In this document: piece by piece, positions 51,006 through 59,833 of the stretch
Layout: every line of letters starts with the position of its first letter
Numbering within the stretch: position 1 is the first letter of the stretch
DNA from: JAEYXS01 sp943367715
GTDB taxonomy: Bacteria; Verrucomicrobiota; Verrucomicrobiia; Limisphaerales; JAEYXS01
Assembly: GCA_943367715.1 (NCBI GenBank)
Contig: CALRJY020000018.1
Coordinates: 54,754 to 118,753 of the forward strand
Direction of reading: 5' to 3'
Length of the DNA: 64,000 nucleotides
The notes under the pieces: model-generated
The model's input: the letters and a program-made list of their open reading frames with translations, nothing else
The model's database searches: none
What the model was told of the DNA's origin: nothing
Program-made: the position numbers and the translations under genes

Positions 51006-52478
51006 ATGCAAAATCGTGACTTCAACCGGTATGTGCCATCGCTCGTATGGCTGGCGGTGATCCTCGTGCTGGTGATCATCCCGCTTAAGATCATCGGCTC
51101 CGGTTACCTGCCGCTCGATGACGCTTTGCGCCATGCAGCGAAGGCCGTTTCCGGGAAGGAATGGTCGGAGATACTGATTCTCAACCCCGCGTTCACGCTG
51201 GACCATAATCCCGGCTGGCATGTGCTGCTGCGTCTGCTGCACACGGCATTTGGCATGGAAGCGGATGCGCTGGTCATCTTTTCGGTCGTGGGTCTGTTTG
51301 TGGCGTTTGCGTTCGTACCGTTGTTCTGGCTCAAGCGGCCGGAAGCCTGGTTGATCACGCTGCTGCTGGTCTTCATCGCCAATCAAGGAATCATCCAGCG
51401 GATATTTTTGGGACGACCGCTCATGCTTTCGGTGGTGGCCTTGATGGCGTTGCTGTTCCTCATGGGGAAAGAGGAGGGGGGCTTGAAGCATCCGCGACAG
51501 TGGATCATCGCCACATTGCTGATGACCTTGACGACATGGATGCATGGCGCGTGGTATCTGTTTGTGCTGCCGGTGGTGGCTTTGTTCCTCGCTGGAAGGA
51601 AAAAGGATGGTCTGACTTTAGGCGCGTGCTGGCTGGGGGGCAGTGTCCTGGGCGCATTGTTCACGGGGCATCCGATCGATTTCATGGTGCAGGCGGTGAA
51701 GATCGTCACGACGGCGTTTGGTGAGAAATCATTGCCGACGCGCATCCTAGTTTTTGAGTTTCAACCGACCACAGGCGATATCAACGTTTTGCTGGTGTTG
51801 GGAGGATTTGCGCTATGGCGGATTCATCGTGGCTGGGCCATTTCCAAGGTGTTGCGCGATCCCGTTTTCATCATGTTCATCATCGGCTGGGTGCTGGGGC
51901 TGAAGGTGGCGCGGTTCTGGTATGACTGGGGCGTGCCTGCGGCGCTGGTGTGGATGGCGCGGGGCTTGAGCGAAGAGATCGAGAACCGCTGGCAGCCGGA
52001 GTTCATGCATCGCCTGAGCGTCACGTGTGTCGCAGCGGCAGCATTGTTCCTGACCATGACCACGGACCATTCCTCACGCTGGACGCACAACCTTAACGTC
52101 CAGCATCTCAGTGCCCAAGATCCCGATCTCGCAGCCTGGCTGCCGGAGGATGGGGGTATCATCTACAATGATGACATGGCCATCTTCTACCAGACGTTCT
52201 TTCACAACCCACGGGCGAACTGGAAGTATCTGCTCGGTTACGAACCTACTTTGATGCCGCCGGGTGAACTGAAGATTTTGCGGGAGATGCAATTGAAAAA
52301 CGGGGCGTATGAAACCTACACGCCGTGGGTGCAGAAGATGTTGCCGGCGGACCGCCTCATCATGCGCGGTGCGCCCTCGCAAACGCCAGATGTGAAAGGT
52401 CTGCAATGGGCTTATGCCGGTAGTAATACGTGGATCGGGCGCAAACCCCGTCCGGCAGCGAAACCGGGGGGACAGTGA
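51006..52478 (+). CDS. multi-pass membrane protein, paralogue of the preceding gene
   Basis: The protein has 490 residues with about eleven membrane helices. It repeats the hallmark of its neighbour: LDDALRHAAKAVSGKEWSEI and then DHNPGWHVLLRLLHTAFG, and later FYQTFFHNPRANWKYLLGYE in the C-terminal soluble part (FYHTFFKNPQANWRYVLGYE in the neighbour). I do not recognise a named family. The conserved acidic pair after the first helix and the aromatic soluble tail suggest an enzyme acting at the outer face of the membrane. It is followed 9 bp later by the RmlD-like gene, whose Shine-Dalgarno overlaps the end of this gene. Confidence 0.65.
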   Translation: MQNRDFNRYVPSLVWLAVILVLVIIPLKIIGSGYLPLDDALRHAAKAVSGKEWSEILILNPAFTLDHNPGWHVLLRLLHTAFGMEADALVIFSVVGLFVAFAFVPLFWLKRPEAWLITLLLVFIANQGIIQRIFLGRPLMLSVVALMALLFLMGKEEGGLKHPRQWIIATLLMTLTTWMHGAWYLFVLPVVALFLAGRKKDGLTLGACWLGGSVLGALFTGHPIDFMVQAVKIVTTAFGEKSLPTRILVFEFQPTTGDINVLLVLGGFALWRIHRGWAISKVLRDPVFIMFIIGWVLGLKVARFWYDWGVPAALVWMARGLSEEIENRWQPEFMHRLSVTCVAAAALFLTMTTDHSSRWTHNLNVQHLSAQDPDLAAWLPEDGGIIYNDDMAIFYQTFFHNPRANWKYLLGYEPTLMPPGELKILREMQLKNGAYETYTPWVQKMLPADRLIMRGAPSQTPDVKGLQWAYAGSNTWIGRKPRPAAKPGGQ

Positions 52479-52487
52479 GGAGGCTTC

Positions 52488-53348
52488 ATGGCTGAGGCGG
52501 CGAACCATCCTGAACGTGTTTGGGTCACCGGTGCGAACGGGTTGATCGGCAGTCATCTGATCCGTCTGGCGAAGTCTTGTGTGCCGGAGTGGCAGGTAGT
52601 TCCTATTGTCCGTGCCGCTTTTGATCTCACTGATTCACGCGCGGTTGTCACCGCGTTTCAGAAGGAGCGGCCCAATCTTATCATCCATTGTGCCGCGCTG
52701 AGCCGCAGTCCGGAATGCCAGGCGAATCCCAAACTGGCATACGAACTCAATGTGGAGGTGACGAAGTTTCTCGCGGACCTGGCCACGGACATATCCTTTA
52801 TTTTCTTCTCCACGGACCTGGTCTTTGATGGCCAGCAGGGTAGCTATGTGGAAACGGACAAGCCCAATCCCTTGAGCGTTTATGCGGAGACGAAGGTGGT
52901 GGCGGAGCGGCACGTGTTGCGGAATCCGCACCATGCGGTCATCCGCACTTCACTGAACGCTGGACCTTCGCTGCAAGGGGATCGGGGGATGGATGAGCAG
53001 ATGCTTGAAGCCTTGCGTGCGGGTAAGACACTCAATCTTTTTACGGATGAATTTCGCACACCGATTCCCGCAGCGGAGACGGCGCGAGCGGTGTGGCAAC
53101 TGGCGCAGCAGAAGGCGAAGGGAATTTATCATGTCGCCGGGGTGGAGCGCCTGTCGCGATGGCAGATCGGGGAACTGATGTGTGAGCGGTATCCCGAGTA
53201 TCGCTCGCAGATACACGCGACTTCCTTGAGCACGTATCAAGGGGCGCCGCGCTCGCCGGATACGAGTTTGAACTGCGCGAAGGCGCAGGCGAAGTTGTTA
53301 TTTCCACTGCCGAAGTTTTCGGAATGGTGGCGGCAGGTGAAATCGTGA
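52488..53348 (+). CDS. RmlD-like NAD(P)-dependent sugar-nucleotide reductase
   Basis: The protein has 286 residues. The extended SDR fold is shown by VTGANGLIGSHL (13-24), the catalytic Y132 and K136 in YAETKVVAE, FFSTDLVFDG, and the C-terminal segment typical of dTDP-4-dehydrorhamnose reductase. It likely reduces a 4-keto sugar nucleotide in the cytoplasm, feeding a glycan; the exact sugar is uncertain, since RmlB/C/A are absent here. A strong Shine-Dalgarno (GAGGAGG, 52478-52484) decides the start at 52488. The stop overlaps the next start by 4 bp (GTGA), so it is coupled with the GluQ gene. Confidence 0.78.
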   Translation: MAEAANHPERVWVTGANGLIGSHLIRLAKSCVPEWQVVPIVRAAFDLTDSRAVVTAFQKERPNLIIHCAALSRSPECQANPKLAYELNVEVTKFLADLATDISFIFFSTDLVFDGQQGSYVETDKPNPLSVYAETKVVAERHVLRNPHHAVIRTSLNAGPSLQGDRGMDEQMLEALRAGKTLNLFTDEFRTPIPAAETARAVWQLAQQKAKGIYHVAGVERLSRWQIGELMCERYPEYRSQIHATSLSTYQGAPRSPDTSLNCAKAQAKLLFPLPKFSEWWRQVKS

Positions 53349-54214
53349 GTGTAGCAGCATCCAAACTCTATCGCGGTCGCATCGCCCCGTCGCCTACGGG
53401 GTTGCTGCATCTTGGCCATGCGCGCACCTTTTGGATCGCATGGCAGCGGGCGCGTCAGGCGAGGGGGCAAATCATTCTTCGGAACGAAGATATTGATCCG
53501 CAACGCAGCAAGCCGGAGTTCGTGCAGGCGTTCAGGGAGGACTTGCGCTGGCTGGGACTGGATTGGGATGAAGGTCCGGACATAAGGGGGCCGCACGCAT
53601 CTTACAATCAGAGCGAACGCATTCATCTCTACCGCGAAGCGTTACAACGGTTGATCGCCAGTGGTCATGCCTATCCGTGTTACTGCTCGCGCAAGGAAGT
53701 GCAACTTTCTTCCCGCGCACCTCATGCAGAGGATGAAGAAGCGATTTACGCCGGAACGTGCCGACCAGAGCAGGGAACCCCAAATGCCAAATCCGAAGGA
53801 CGCAAGCCCTGCTGGCGTCTTCGCGTTCCAGATGGTGAAGCCATCCGTTTCGTGGATGGCCACTTCGGCCCGAAGGAGTATGTGGCGGGCAAGGACTTTG
53901 GCGATTTCGTGATCTGGCGGCCGGATGATGTGCCTGCTTATCAACTGGCCGTGGTGGTGGATGACGCGTTGATGGGCGTCACTGAAGTGGTGCGTGGTGA
54001 AGACCTGTTGGTTTCAACCGCCCGTCAGATCCTGGTCTTTCGCGCGCTTGGCTGGGAGCCGCCTGCATTTTATCACTGCCCATTGGTGACGGACGAGCAA
54101 GGTGTTCGCCTCGCCAAGCGCAATGATGCTCTGAGCTTGCGCACCTTGCGCGAGCAGGGGAGAGAACCGCAGGAGTTCATCGCGGCATGGCAGCGTGAAA
54201 AGCTGGCGGGTTAA
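53345..54214 (+). CDS. gluQ: glutamyl-Q tRNA(Asp) synthetase
   Basis: The protein has 289 residues from the GTG at 53345 that overlaps the previous TGA; an upstream ATG at 53324 is possible but overlaps more. It resembles the catalytic half of GluRS without the anticodon-binding domain: RIAPSPTGLLHLGHART (HIGH), RNEDIDPQRSK, and a Zn-site with YPCYCSRKEV and a later AGTC. The KMSKS loop is degenerate, VRLAKRND. GluQ attaches glutamate to queuosine at the wobble base of tRNA-Asp. The full-length GltX at 36326 is separate. Convergent with the ABC permease; the ends overlap by 4 bp. Confidence 0.92.
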   Translation: MSVAASKLYRGRIAPSPTGLLHLGHARTFWIAWQRARQARGQIILRNEDIDPQRSKPEFVQAFREDLRWLGLDWDEGPDIRGPHASYNQSERIHLYREALQRLIASGHAYPCYCSRKEVQLSSRAPHAEDEEAIYAGTCRPEQGTPNAKSEGRKPCWRLRVPDGEAIRFVDGHFGPKEYVAGKDFGDFVIWRPDDVPAYQLAVVVDDALMGVTEVVRGEDLLVSTARQILVFRALGWEPPAFYHCPLVTDEQGVRLAKRNDALSLRTLREQGREPQEFIAAWQREKLAG

Positions 54215-55545
54215 CCGCCCATCTGCATGCGGCCCATGAGATGAAAGTTGGATTGGTAAACCTGTGAGCGTTTCCTGAGCGTCCGCAGATTCCATAAATA
54301 GGCCAGCAGCATCAATCCCAGCCCCGCCAGTAAGGTCAGGGGGCTTTCAGTCACCGCCCAGGCAATCTCTTTGAAGTACAGGGCCAACGGAAGGGCGGCG
54401 AACAAGGGAATGAACAGCAAGGGCACGAATAAAGCCCACTTGATGCCGTGGCGCATGATGAGGGAAAGAAGCATGCAAAACACTCCGGTGCCGAAGACCA
54501 AAAGGGAAGAGCTCAACCACGGTGCCGAGAAACCGCCACCCACAAGCACATACACGGTCAGAGGAGACAAGGCGCCCAAAATGGTGACCAGGGAGAGACC
54601 CAAGTAAAGGAGCGCCAGATGCGAGCTCGTGAGGGGCAGGCTGCGCCAGTGCCTTAGGGTGGTCAATTGGGGCTGGAGCAGCAGGATGCTGATAAAGAAC
54701 AACGGCAAAAAAATCATGGCAGAAACGGTTTGTCCGTTTACCGGTGCGCGCAAGATTCGCAGGATTACTTGCATGACGAGCAGCATCACGATGCTGAAGC
54801 CGGCTGCCGTGCCAAAGGTGCGGGCAAATAGCCAGGACAGTCCGCTCAAACCGCCCGTTGGCAGGGTGGTGCTGCGCGGGGTTGTTGAGACGGCGGTGGA
54901 CCCCATCCTGCGGGTGCGATTCCGCAGCATGACGCTGCAGCGATACCACGCGACAATGGCACAGAGGATACCGACGAGCAGGATGCATAAGGAAATGGGA
55001 TCCCACAGGGTTTTCGCTCTGATGGCCATGGGGCCGGCGATGCCCGCGCTGAATCCCAAGCCCCAAGCTCCACCGGCCATCCCGGCGATCAGGTTTTCAC
55101 CAAAGTTTTCTGGCTGGCGATGCAAAAGAAAGGTCAGCACGACGAGCATGAAGGCGCCCACGGCCATGGTCAGGAGAAACAACCGCAGCAGGTCACCGGG
55201 ACTGAGCGGATGTGTCGCGCCTAAGCCTGCGGCGATCAGGGAACCTATCAGGGTGGCGATCGTGACGAATAATCCGCTCAGGGGAACGCAGATGAACCAG
55301 AGGCTGGCGCTCAGTTCTTTCACGCTGATGGGCAAAGTCAAAAGCGTCCGCGCGTTCGTGCGGAAATTGAGGTCCGTTGCCAGCAGGACCACACCCAGGA
55401 TAGCGCTGCCGGCCAAGGGCAGAGCGGAATGGTTTTTGGTGTAGGAAAAGCCTATGCCTACGCCGATGAAAATGATGAAGCCCAGCAGATAGGCCCACCA
55501 CCAGCGCCGGTAGAAATCTTTTACGAACAGAAGATTCAGTTTCAT
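54211..55545 (-). CDS. ABC-type exporter membrane subunit
   Basis: The protein has 444 residues from the ATG at 55545 (MKLNLLFVKDF). The frame continues upstream to 55632, but that part overlaps the ATP-binding gene and is not membrane-like. About twelve hydrophobic helices are visible, the ABC-2 membrane domain duplicated or extended. The start is 2 bp after the stop of the ATPase gene, so they are translated together. It forms the channel for export of an unknown substrate such as a drug, lipid or peptide. GntR-YtrA type operons in other bacteria usually respond to cell-wall stress, a link that here rests on gene order only. Confidence 0.8.
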   Translation of the reverse strand: MKLNLLFVKDFYRRWWWAYLLGFIIFIGVGIGFSYTKNHSALPLAGSAILGVVLLATDLNFRTNARTLLTLPISVKELSASLWFICVPLSGLFVTIATLIGSLIAAGLGATHPLSPGDLLRLFLLTMAVGAFMLVVLTFLLHRQPENFGENLIAGMAGGAWGLGFSAGIAGPMAIRAKTLWDPISLCILLVGILCAIVAWYRCSVMLRNRTRRMGSTAVSTTPRSTTLPTGGLSGLSWLFARTFGTAAGFSIVMLLVMQVILRILRAPVNGQTVSAMIFLPLFFISILLLQPQLTTLRHWRSLPLTSSHLALLYLGLSLVTILGALSPLTVYVLVGGGFSAPWLSSSLLVFGTGVFCMLLSLIMRHGIKWALFVPLLFIPLFAALPLALYFKEIAWAVTESPLTLLAGLGLMLLAYLWNLRTLRKRSQVYQSNFHLMGRMQMGG

Positions 55546-55547
55546 AT

Positions 55548-56417
55548 TCAGGCCTTGGCAAGGGTGACAAACAGTTCTTCTAACGTGACGGGAGCGGAGG
55601 CGGTCGGTTGGGCACCGAATTGTTTGAGCCAATTGCCGGATTCCTCACCGCGATCCACCAGCACGCGGCAGCGTTGGCCATCTTGCTTGGCGAGTATGAT
55701 GCCGGGTTGTTTTTGCAGGCGTTGTGGTTCGCTGGACTGGCAATCCACCATGCGATAACGCTGGATGAGTTCCGCGGTCTCGCCTTCCAGGAGCATGCGA
55801 CCATCTTTGATGAAGCCCATGCGATCGGCGAAGCGCTCCACATCCGCGAGCGCGTGCGAGGAGATGATGACGGTGCGATCTTCCTTGCCCACGGAATCAA
55901 GAAGTTCGGCGAAGAGTTCATGGCGGGCCACGGCATCGAGGCCGACTGTCGGTTCGTCCAGGATGAGGATGGGCGGACGCCAGGCGAGGGCAAGGATGAG
56001 GGCGAGCTTGATCTTGCTGCCGAAGGAGAGGCTGGCGATCTTATCATCGATGCCGAGGCGGAAAACTTTTAGCAGATGTTCGCAATGCCGGTCATCCCAG
56101 GAGGTGTGGAAGCCTTTCACAAAGCGGATGGCGTTGCCGACCTTGCCCCACATCTGGAAATTCAGGTCCGGGCTCACGTAACCGATCTTTTGTTTCACGG
56201 CCACTTCATCGCGTTCATGATCGAGGCCATCCACGAGGATATGGCCGCCATCAGCCGTGCCCATGCCGAGCAGAAGATCCAAGGTGGTCGTCTTGCCGGC
56301 ACCGTTCGGTCCGACGAAGCCGTAGATCGAGCCACGGGGAACGGTGAGGTTTACCGGGCCGAGCTGGAACTTGCTGAACGATTTGGTGAGGCCGGTGATT
56401 TCGATGGCGTTGCTCAT
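55548..56417 (-). CDS. ABC transporter ATP-binding protein
   Basis: The protein has 289 residues. The nucleotide-binding fold has Walker A GPNGAGKTTTLDLL, the ABC signature in degenerate form LSFGSKIKLALILALAW, Walker B ILILDEPTVGLD and an H-loop with SSHAL. The C-terminal part (about 215-289) is an extra regulatory domain, common in the YtrB/CcmA-like branch. The protein powers the ABC-2 permease encoded directly after it. It overlaps the GntR regulator gene by 4 bp (ATGA) and is preceded by a Shine-Dalgarno GGAGGAT. The signature Gly is present, so it should be active. Confidence 0.92.
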   Translation of the reverse strand: MSNAIEITGLTKSFSKFQLGPVNLTVPRGSIYGFVGPNGAGKTTTLDLLLGMGTADGGHILVDGLDHERDEVAVKQKIGYVSPDLNFQMWGKVGNAIRFVKGFHTSWDDRHCEHLLKVFRLGIDDKIASLSFGSKIKLALILALAWRPPILILDEPTVGLDAVARHELFAELLDSVGKEDRTVIISSHALADVERFADRMGFIKDGRMLLEGETAELIQRYRMVDCQSSEPQRLQKQPGIILAKQDGQRCRVLVDRGEESGNWLKQFGAQPTASAPVTLEELFVTLAKA

Positions 56418-56830
56418 GGCTTTTTATCCTCCGAGGGTTGATTCAAAGTATCGCGGACAAGGGAAAGAATATCGCGGTCGCTCAACCCGGCCTGACGGGC
56501 GGCGGTCACGGCGGATTGAAAGAGTTGCGTGGCTTCGGTCTTATGAGTGGCACGGCTGCGGTCATGACCCGTCTCCGCGACGAAAGTGCCCAGGCCCTGA
56601 CGGCGGTAGATGATGCCTTCGCGCTCCAGTTCCTCATACGCGCGCTTCACGGTGATGACGCTGACCAGCAGATCGGCGGCGAGCTGACGGAACGAGGGCA
56701 GGGGTGCACCGGCTGGCAAACGGCCTGCGCTGATCTCGCGCTTCAGGCCATCCACGATCTGCTCGTAGAGCGCGCCGGGCGCGGCGGAAGAGATCAGGGG
56801 CAAGGTCCAGTTATACGACGATTCGCTCAT
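56414..56830 (-). CDS. GntR-family repressor, YtrA subfamily
   Basis: The protein has 138 residues. The winged helix covers about 20-95: ALYEQIVDGLKREISAGRLPAGAPLPS (in pieces), FRQLAADLLVSVITVKRAYEELEREG and GTFV. The short C-terminal helical region (about 100-138) without a large effector domain is the mark of the YtrA group. It likely represses its own operon, which includes the ABC exporter, and responds to cell-envelope stress or an exported compound (family knowledge). A 23-bp dyad at 56839-56861 overlaps its promoter. The gene starts at the ATG at 56830 with a short leader. Confidence 0.9.
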   Translation of the reverse strand: MSESSYNWTLPLISSAAPGALYEQIVDGLKREISAGRLPAGAPLPSFRQLAADLLVSVITVKRAYEELEREGIIYRRQGLGTFVAETGHDRSRATHKTEATQLFQSAVTAARQAGLSDRDILSLVRDTLNQPSEDKKP

Positions 56831-56838
56831 CTGTATTA

Positions 56839-56861
56839 CTGTGTATATTGATTATATACAG
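56839..56861 (-). promoter_or_regulatory. putative YtrA-type operator over the gntR-ABC promoter
   Basis: CTGTGTATAT and ATATACAG halves around a short core form a near-perfect dyad, the expected shape for GntR-YtrA operators. On the minus strand TTGACA (56868-56863) lies directly next to it as a likely -35 box, so the regulator would block transcription of its own operon. It is also the region upstream of the divergent HNH gene at 56913. Confidence 0.7.
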
Positions 56862-56912
56862 TTGTCAAGAGGCAGATTGCTATGCGCTGGCTGCTCAGTC
56901 ACATTTGCGCGC

Positions 56913-57530
56913 ATGAAACGCGTGCGTATCCCGCGCAAAATGGGTGTGGTAGCGGTTTTGCTGAGTGTGGTGCTGGGCCTGGTCTGGCAGCTCACGCCGC
57001 TGCAAGCGATTGTCGCCATCGCGAGCCTCAGCGATCCTGACAAGCTGGCGACGCTCGGTGAGCGCGGGGCCAATCCGCGCCTGAACAAGATCGTTTTCTG
57101 GATGCATGAATCGTTTGACCGCGGCGGTTCACCGGAGGCAGCCGTTGAGTGGGCGCAGCGATTGAATGGCGAGAGCGGTTTACGTGCGGAGCTGGTCCAT
57201 GATTCTTTGATGCGCAATTGGAAGATCGCCCGTGAGCTTGGTCTTTTGACGACGGACAACCTCGGCAAGCTAAAACGCGGCAATGCGGCGGAGATCACCT
57301 ATGGGCCGTATGTGGGTGAATCGGTGGAGATCGATCACATCGTGCCGTTCAGCATCGCGCCGGAAGTGGGGAATGAACTGGCGAATCTGGAGATGCTGCC
57401 GCGCACGGTGAACCGCAAGAAGTCTGACAAGGTGACGGATAGGCAGGTGGATTACGCGGAGAAATTGCAGGAGGCGGGATTGCTGAGTGAGGGGACTTTG
57501 GAGAAAGTCCGGCAGCGATTGGGAAAGTAG
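56913..57530 (+). CDS. membrane-anchored or exported HNH-nuclease-like protein
   Basis: The protein has 205 residues from the ATG at 56913; an earlier in-frame start at 56841 would lie in the operator and is not preferred. The start MKRVRIPRKMG is basic and followed by a hydrophobic segment (about 10-30), so it is a signal peptide or membrane anchor. The C-terminal part has VEIDHIVPFSIAPEVGNELANLEM, then LPRTVNRKKSDKV, the DH-N-N pattern of HNH endonucleases, with likely metal-binding DH and N/H positions. Location outside the cytoplasm would be unusual for HNH enzymes. The gene is divergent from the GntR operon across the operator region; whether the regulator acts on it is open. Confidence 0.65.
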   Translation: MKRVRIPRKMGVVAVLLSVVLGLVWQLTPLQAIVAIASLSDPDKLATLGERGANPRLNKIVFWMHESFDRGGSPEAAVEWAQRLNGESGLRAELVHDSLMRNWKIARELGLLTTDNLGKLKRGNAAEITYGPYVGESVEIDHIVPFSIAPEVGNELANLEMLPRTVNRKKSDKVTDRQVDYAEKLQEAGLLSEGTLEKVRQRLGK

Positions 57531-57652
57531 GTGCATTTTGAGGCGGCCCCCGAGAAGTAATACCTAAAGTTAGGTTGGACGCAATTTGCCTGCCGGAGAA
57601 TGGACCGGTCTGAATTGATTGAACTGCGGGTTGCCAAACGAGCGACCCATTA

Positions 57653-57673
57653 CTGCCGGCAGGATACCGGCAG
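57653..57673. repeat. GC-rich hairpin repeat upstream of sodA-like gene
   Basis: CTGCCGG (57653-57659) pairs with CCGGCAG (57667-57673) around a short A-rich loop and is followed by CAC. It is related to the hairpin at 11799-11819, which shares CTGCCGG ... CCGGCAGCAC. Confidence 0.6.
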
Positions 57674-57768
57674 CACTTTGGGGGCGGGAAAGTTTGCCAA
57701 ATGCGGAAAAGGGTGGTTCTTTAGTGGCCCGAATCCAGCAATCATCCGTCCAATCAAGAAATCTAGCT

Positions 57769-58470
57769 ATGATCACCCGACGCGAAGCTCTCAAGACCGC
57801 CGCCATCGCCACCGCGGTGGCTGTCACCTGGCCTACCCTCGTGGAAGCGCAAGCTCCGGCGGCCACCGGCCCATTCACGCTGCCGAAGCTGCCTTACGCC
57901 ACGGATGCGCTGGAGCCATCCATCGATGCGCAGACGATGGAGATCCATCACGGCAAGCATCACAACGCGTACGTCACCAATTTGAACAAAGCGGTCACCG
58001 GACAGACACTGCCGGGCAAGACGATCGAAGAAGTGGTGGCTAACCTGAGCAAGGTGCCGGAAGCCATTCGCACGGCCGTTCGCAACAATGGTGGCGGTCA
58101 TGCGAACCACTCGCTGTTCTGGACTTCCTTGAAGAAGAACGGCGGCGGTAATCCCAAGGGCGAACTCGCCAAGGCGATCGATACGGCTTTCGGCAACTAC
58201 GACGGTTTTAAGACGAAGTTCACGGACACGGCCATGAAACAGTTCGGCAGCGGCTGGGCGTGGCTGGTCATCGATGGCAAGAAGCTGGTCATCGAAGGTT
58301 TGCCGAATCAAGACTCACCGCTGAGCAGCGGCAAGACGCCGATCTTGGGCATCGACGTGTGGGAACACGCCTACTATTTGAAATATCAGAACCGCCGCGC
58401 TGACTATGTGGAAGCGTTCTACAAGGTCATCGACTGGGATGCGGTGTCTGAACGGTTCGCGAAAGCGTAA
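57769..58470 (+). CDS. Tat-exported Fe/Mn superoxide dismutase
   Basis: The protein has 233 residues from the ATG at 57769; the frame is open from 57619 but the added stretch is not family sequence. The N-terminus MITRREALKT with a following hydrophobic run is a twin-arginine type signal (about 1-28, ending VEAQA). The catalytic domain shows the metal ligands: a His in MEIHHGKHHNAYV, a His in GGGHANHSLFW, Asp and His in GIDVWEHAYYLKYQNRR. It converts superoxide to hydrogen peroxide and oxygen, and here in the periplasm. The metal choice (Fe or Mn) is not clear from sequence alone. A T-rich terminator follows. Confidence 0.9.
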   Translation: MITRREALKTAAIATAVAVTWPTLVEAQAPAATGPFTLPKLPYATDALEPSIDAQTMEIHHGKHHNAYVTNLNKAVTGQTLPGKTIEEVVANLSKVPEAIRTAVRNNGGGHANHSLFWTSLKKNGGGNPKGELAKAIDTAFGNYDGFKTKFTDTAMKQFGSGWAWLVIDGKKLVIEGLPNQDSPLSSGKTPILGIDVWEHAYYLKYQNRRADYVEAFYKVIDWDAVSERFAKA

Positions 58471-58493
58471 GGTTTTAGCCCATTCAATACTTT

Positions 58494-58535
58494 CACCCTC
58501 CAGTGTCTATGACGCTGGAGGGCGGTTTCTTTTTT
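58494..58535. terminator. terminator between SOD and the Mo-oxidoreductase gene
   Basis: CCCTCCAG (58496-58503) pairs with CTGGAGGG (58515-58522), then CGGTTTCTTTTTT. It terminates the superoxide dismutase gene and lies beside the end of the convergent molybdopterin oxidoreductase gene. Confidence 0.85.
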
Positions 58536-58557
58536 GGAGGAGATATTTGGCGACTCG

Positions 58558-59817
58558 CTAGGCCACAACTTCAATCTTCATCATCTGAATCTGATTCCTG
58601 CCCGACTTTGGAAAGGGGCGGGGCAGTGGTTGCGCGTAACCGCCGCGGTCGATGGTGCGGCAGCGCAGTTCGTAGGTGCCTGGAGTTAAAGACTGTGGCT
58701 CAGCGGTCCAGCGGCAGAGGGTGTAGCGGAGCGGCCATTCGCGCGGCTGTTTTGTTTGCGGATCGAATTGCACCGGGCTCAGTTTCTTCTGGTCGAAGCT
58801 TTTGATCGCCTCGGGATCGAACGGGAAAATCTGTGCGTCCTGCCAAGGGGCTTTTGTGAAGGTCGGATCGTTGGCAGGGAGCGGGTCGCTGGTTTTGCGC
58901 AGCCAGTATTGCACCTTTTCCAGGCCGGAGAGTCCGACTTGAGCATTGCCCTGAATGGTGAGCGGGTCGCTGGCCTTGATCTTATCTGGAATGGTGGCGA
59001 AGCGGGCGAACGTTTTCAGCCAACTGTTCGTGTCGTTGTTACCATTGGCGTAAGTATCGTCGGATTGATGCGCGTTGGTGAAGACGATGCGCTGGAGCCA
59101 TTTCACGGATTTGAAGCCGTAGGACTCGGGCACGATCATCCGCACGGGACCGCCGCGTTCGCCGGTAAGAAACTCGCCATTGAGTTTGTAGCAGAGGAGC
59201 ACGGGCAGTTCACCGGGCGGGTCCTCGAAGATGCGGTTCATCGGCAGATAGCATTTGAACATCTGCTTCGGGTCCTCGTTGTGATGACCGTAATAGTAAA
59301 CGTGGCGCAGGTTCTCGACCGGACCGGCGAGCCAAAGCACATCACGCAAAGGCACACCTTCCCAAAGACCATGTCCCAAGGGATCGGAAAGATTGTTGCA
59401 GGTGATGACCTTGAAGTAGCTGGTGGCTTTGGTGGCGGCGAGTTTCAGCAGGGCTTCGAACGTGAGCGCGGTGCCGTCGGATTTGAGCAACGGGCGCTGG
59501 ATCTTGGAATTGCTCTCCGGATCGGCGATGATCTCAAGCTGCCACGTTTGGCGCTCCATGCCGATCTCCAGGCGTTTTTCCAACGGCAGCTTGTACGGTA
59601 GCGGGTTGCCGCGCTCGACGTTGTAGAAATCTCCGGACTGCGTGAGGCAACACCCGCCGCTTTCGCATACGGGGCCGGCCGCTTTCTTCGGGGTGACCGC
59701 CTTTGCCTCTGCTGCAACCGACTCATTACCGACTAGCGCAGGTGCAATCGCCGCCACTCCCGCTCCCGCCGCGCTGAGGCGGAGGAATTTTCGGCGGGAG
59801 ATGGCGGGTGATTTCAT
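58558..59817 (-). CDS. Tat-exported molybdopterin-dependent oxidoreductase (sulfite-oxidase-like)
   Basis: The protein has 419 residues. A twin-arginine signal RRKFLRLSAAGAG (8-20) precedes a hydrophobic segment ending near residue 36. The oxidoreductase domain (about 70-340) has VITCNNLSDPLG with the candidate molybdenum-ligand cysteine, LWEGVPLRDVLWLAG, and GERGGPVRMIVPESYGFKSVKW, as in the SUOX/YedY fold. A dimerisation-like C-terminal beta domain (about 345-419) supports the sulfite-oxidase side. The usual heme subunit is absent. A CESGGCC stretch (51-57) after the signal is odd and could bind metal. Reaction: two-electron oxidation or reduction of an oxyanion or sulfur compound in the periplasm; substrate unknown. 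Confidence 0.87.
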   Translation of the reverse strand: MKSPAISRRKFLRLSAAGAGVAAIAPALVGNESVAAEAKAVTPKKAAGPVCESGGCCLTQSGDFYNVERGNPLPYKLPLEKRLEIGMERQTWQLEIIADPESNSKIQRPLLKSDGTALTFEALLKLAATKATSYFKVITCNNLSDPLGHGLWEGVPLRDVLWLAGPVENLRHVYYYGHHNEDPKQMFKCYLPMNRIFEDPPGELPVLLCYKLNGEFLTGERGGPVRMIVPESYGFKSVKWLQRIVFTNAHQSDDTYANGNNDTNSWLKTFARFATIPDKIKASDPLTIQGNAQVGLSGLEKVQYWLRKTSDPLPANDPTFTKAPWQDAQIFPFDPEAIKSFDQKKLSPVQFDPQTKQPREWPLRYTLCRWTAEPQSLTPGTYELRCRTIDRGGYAQPLPRPFPKSGRNQIQMMKIEVVA

Positions 59818-59833
59818 GGTGAGGCCTTAGTCA

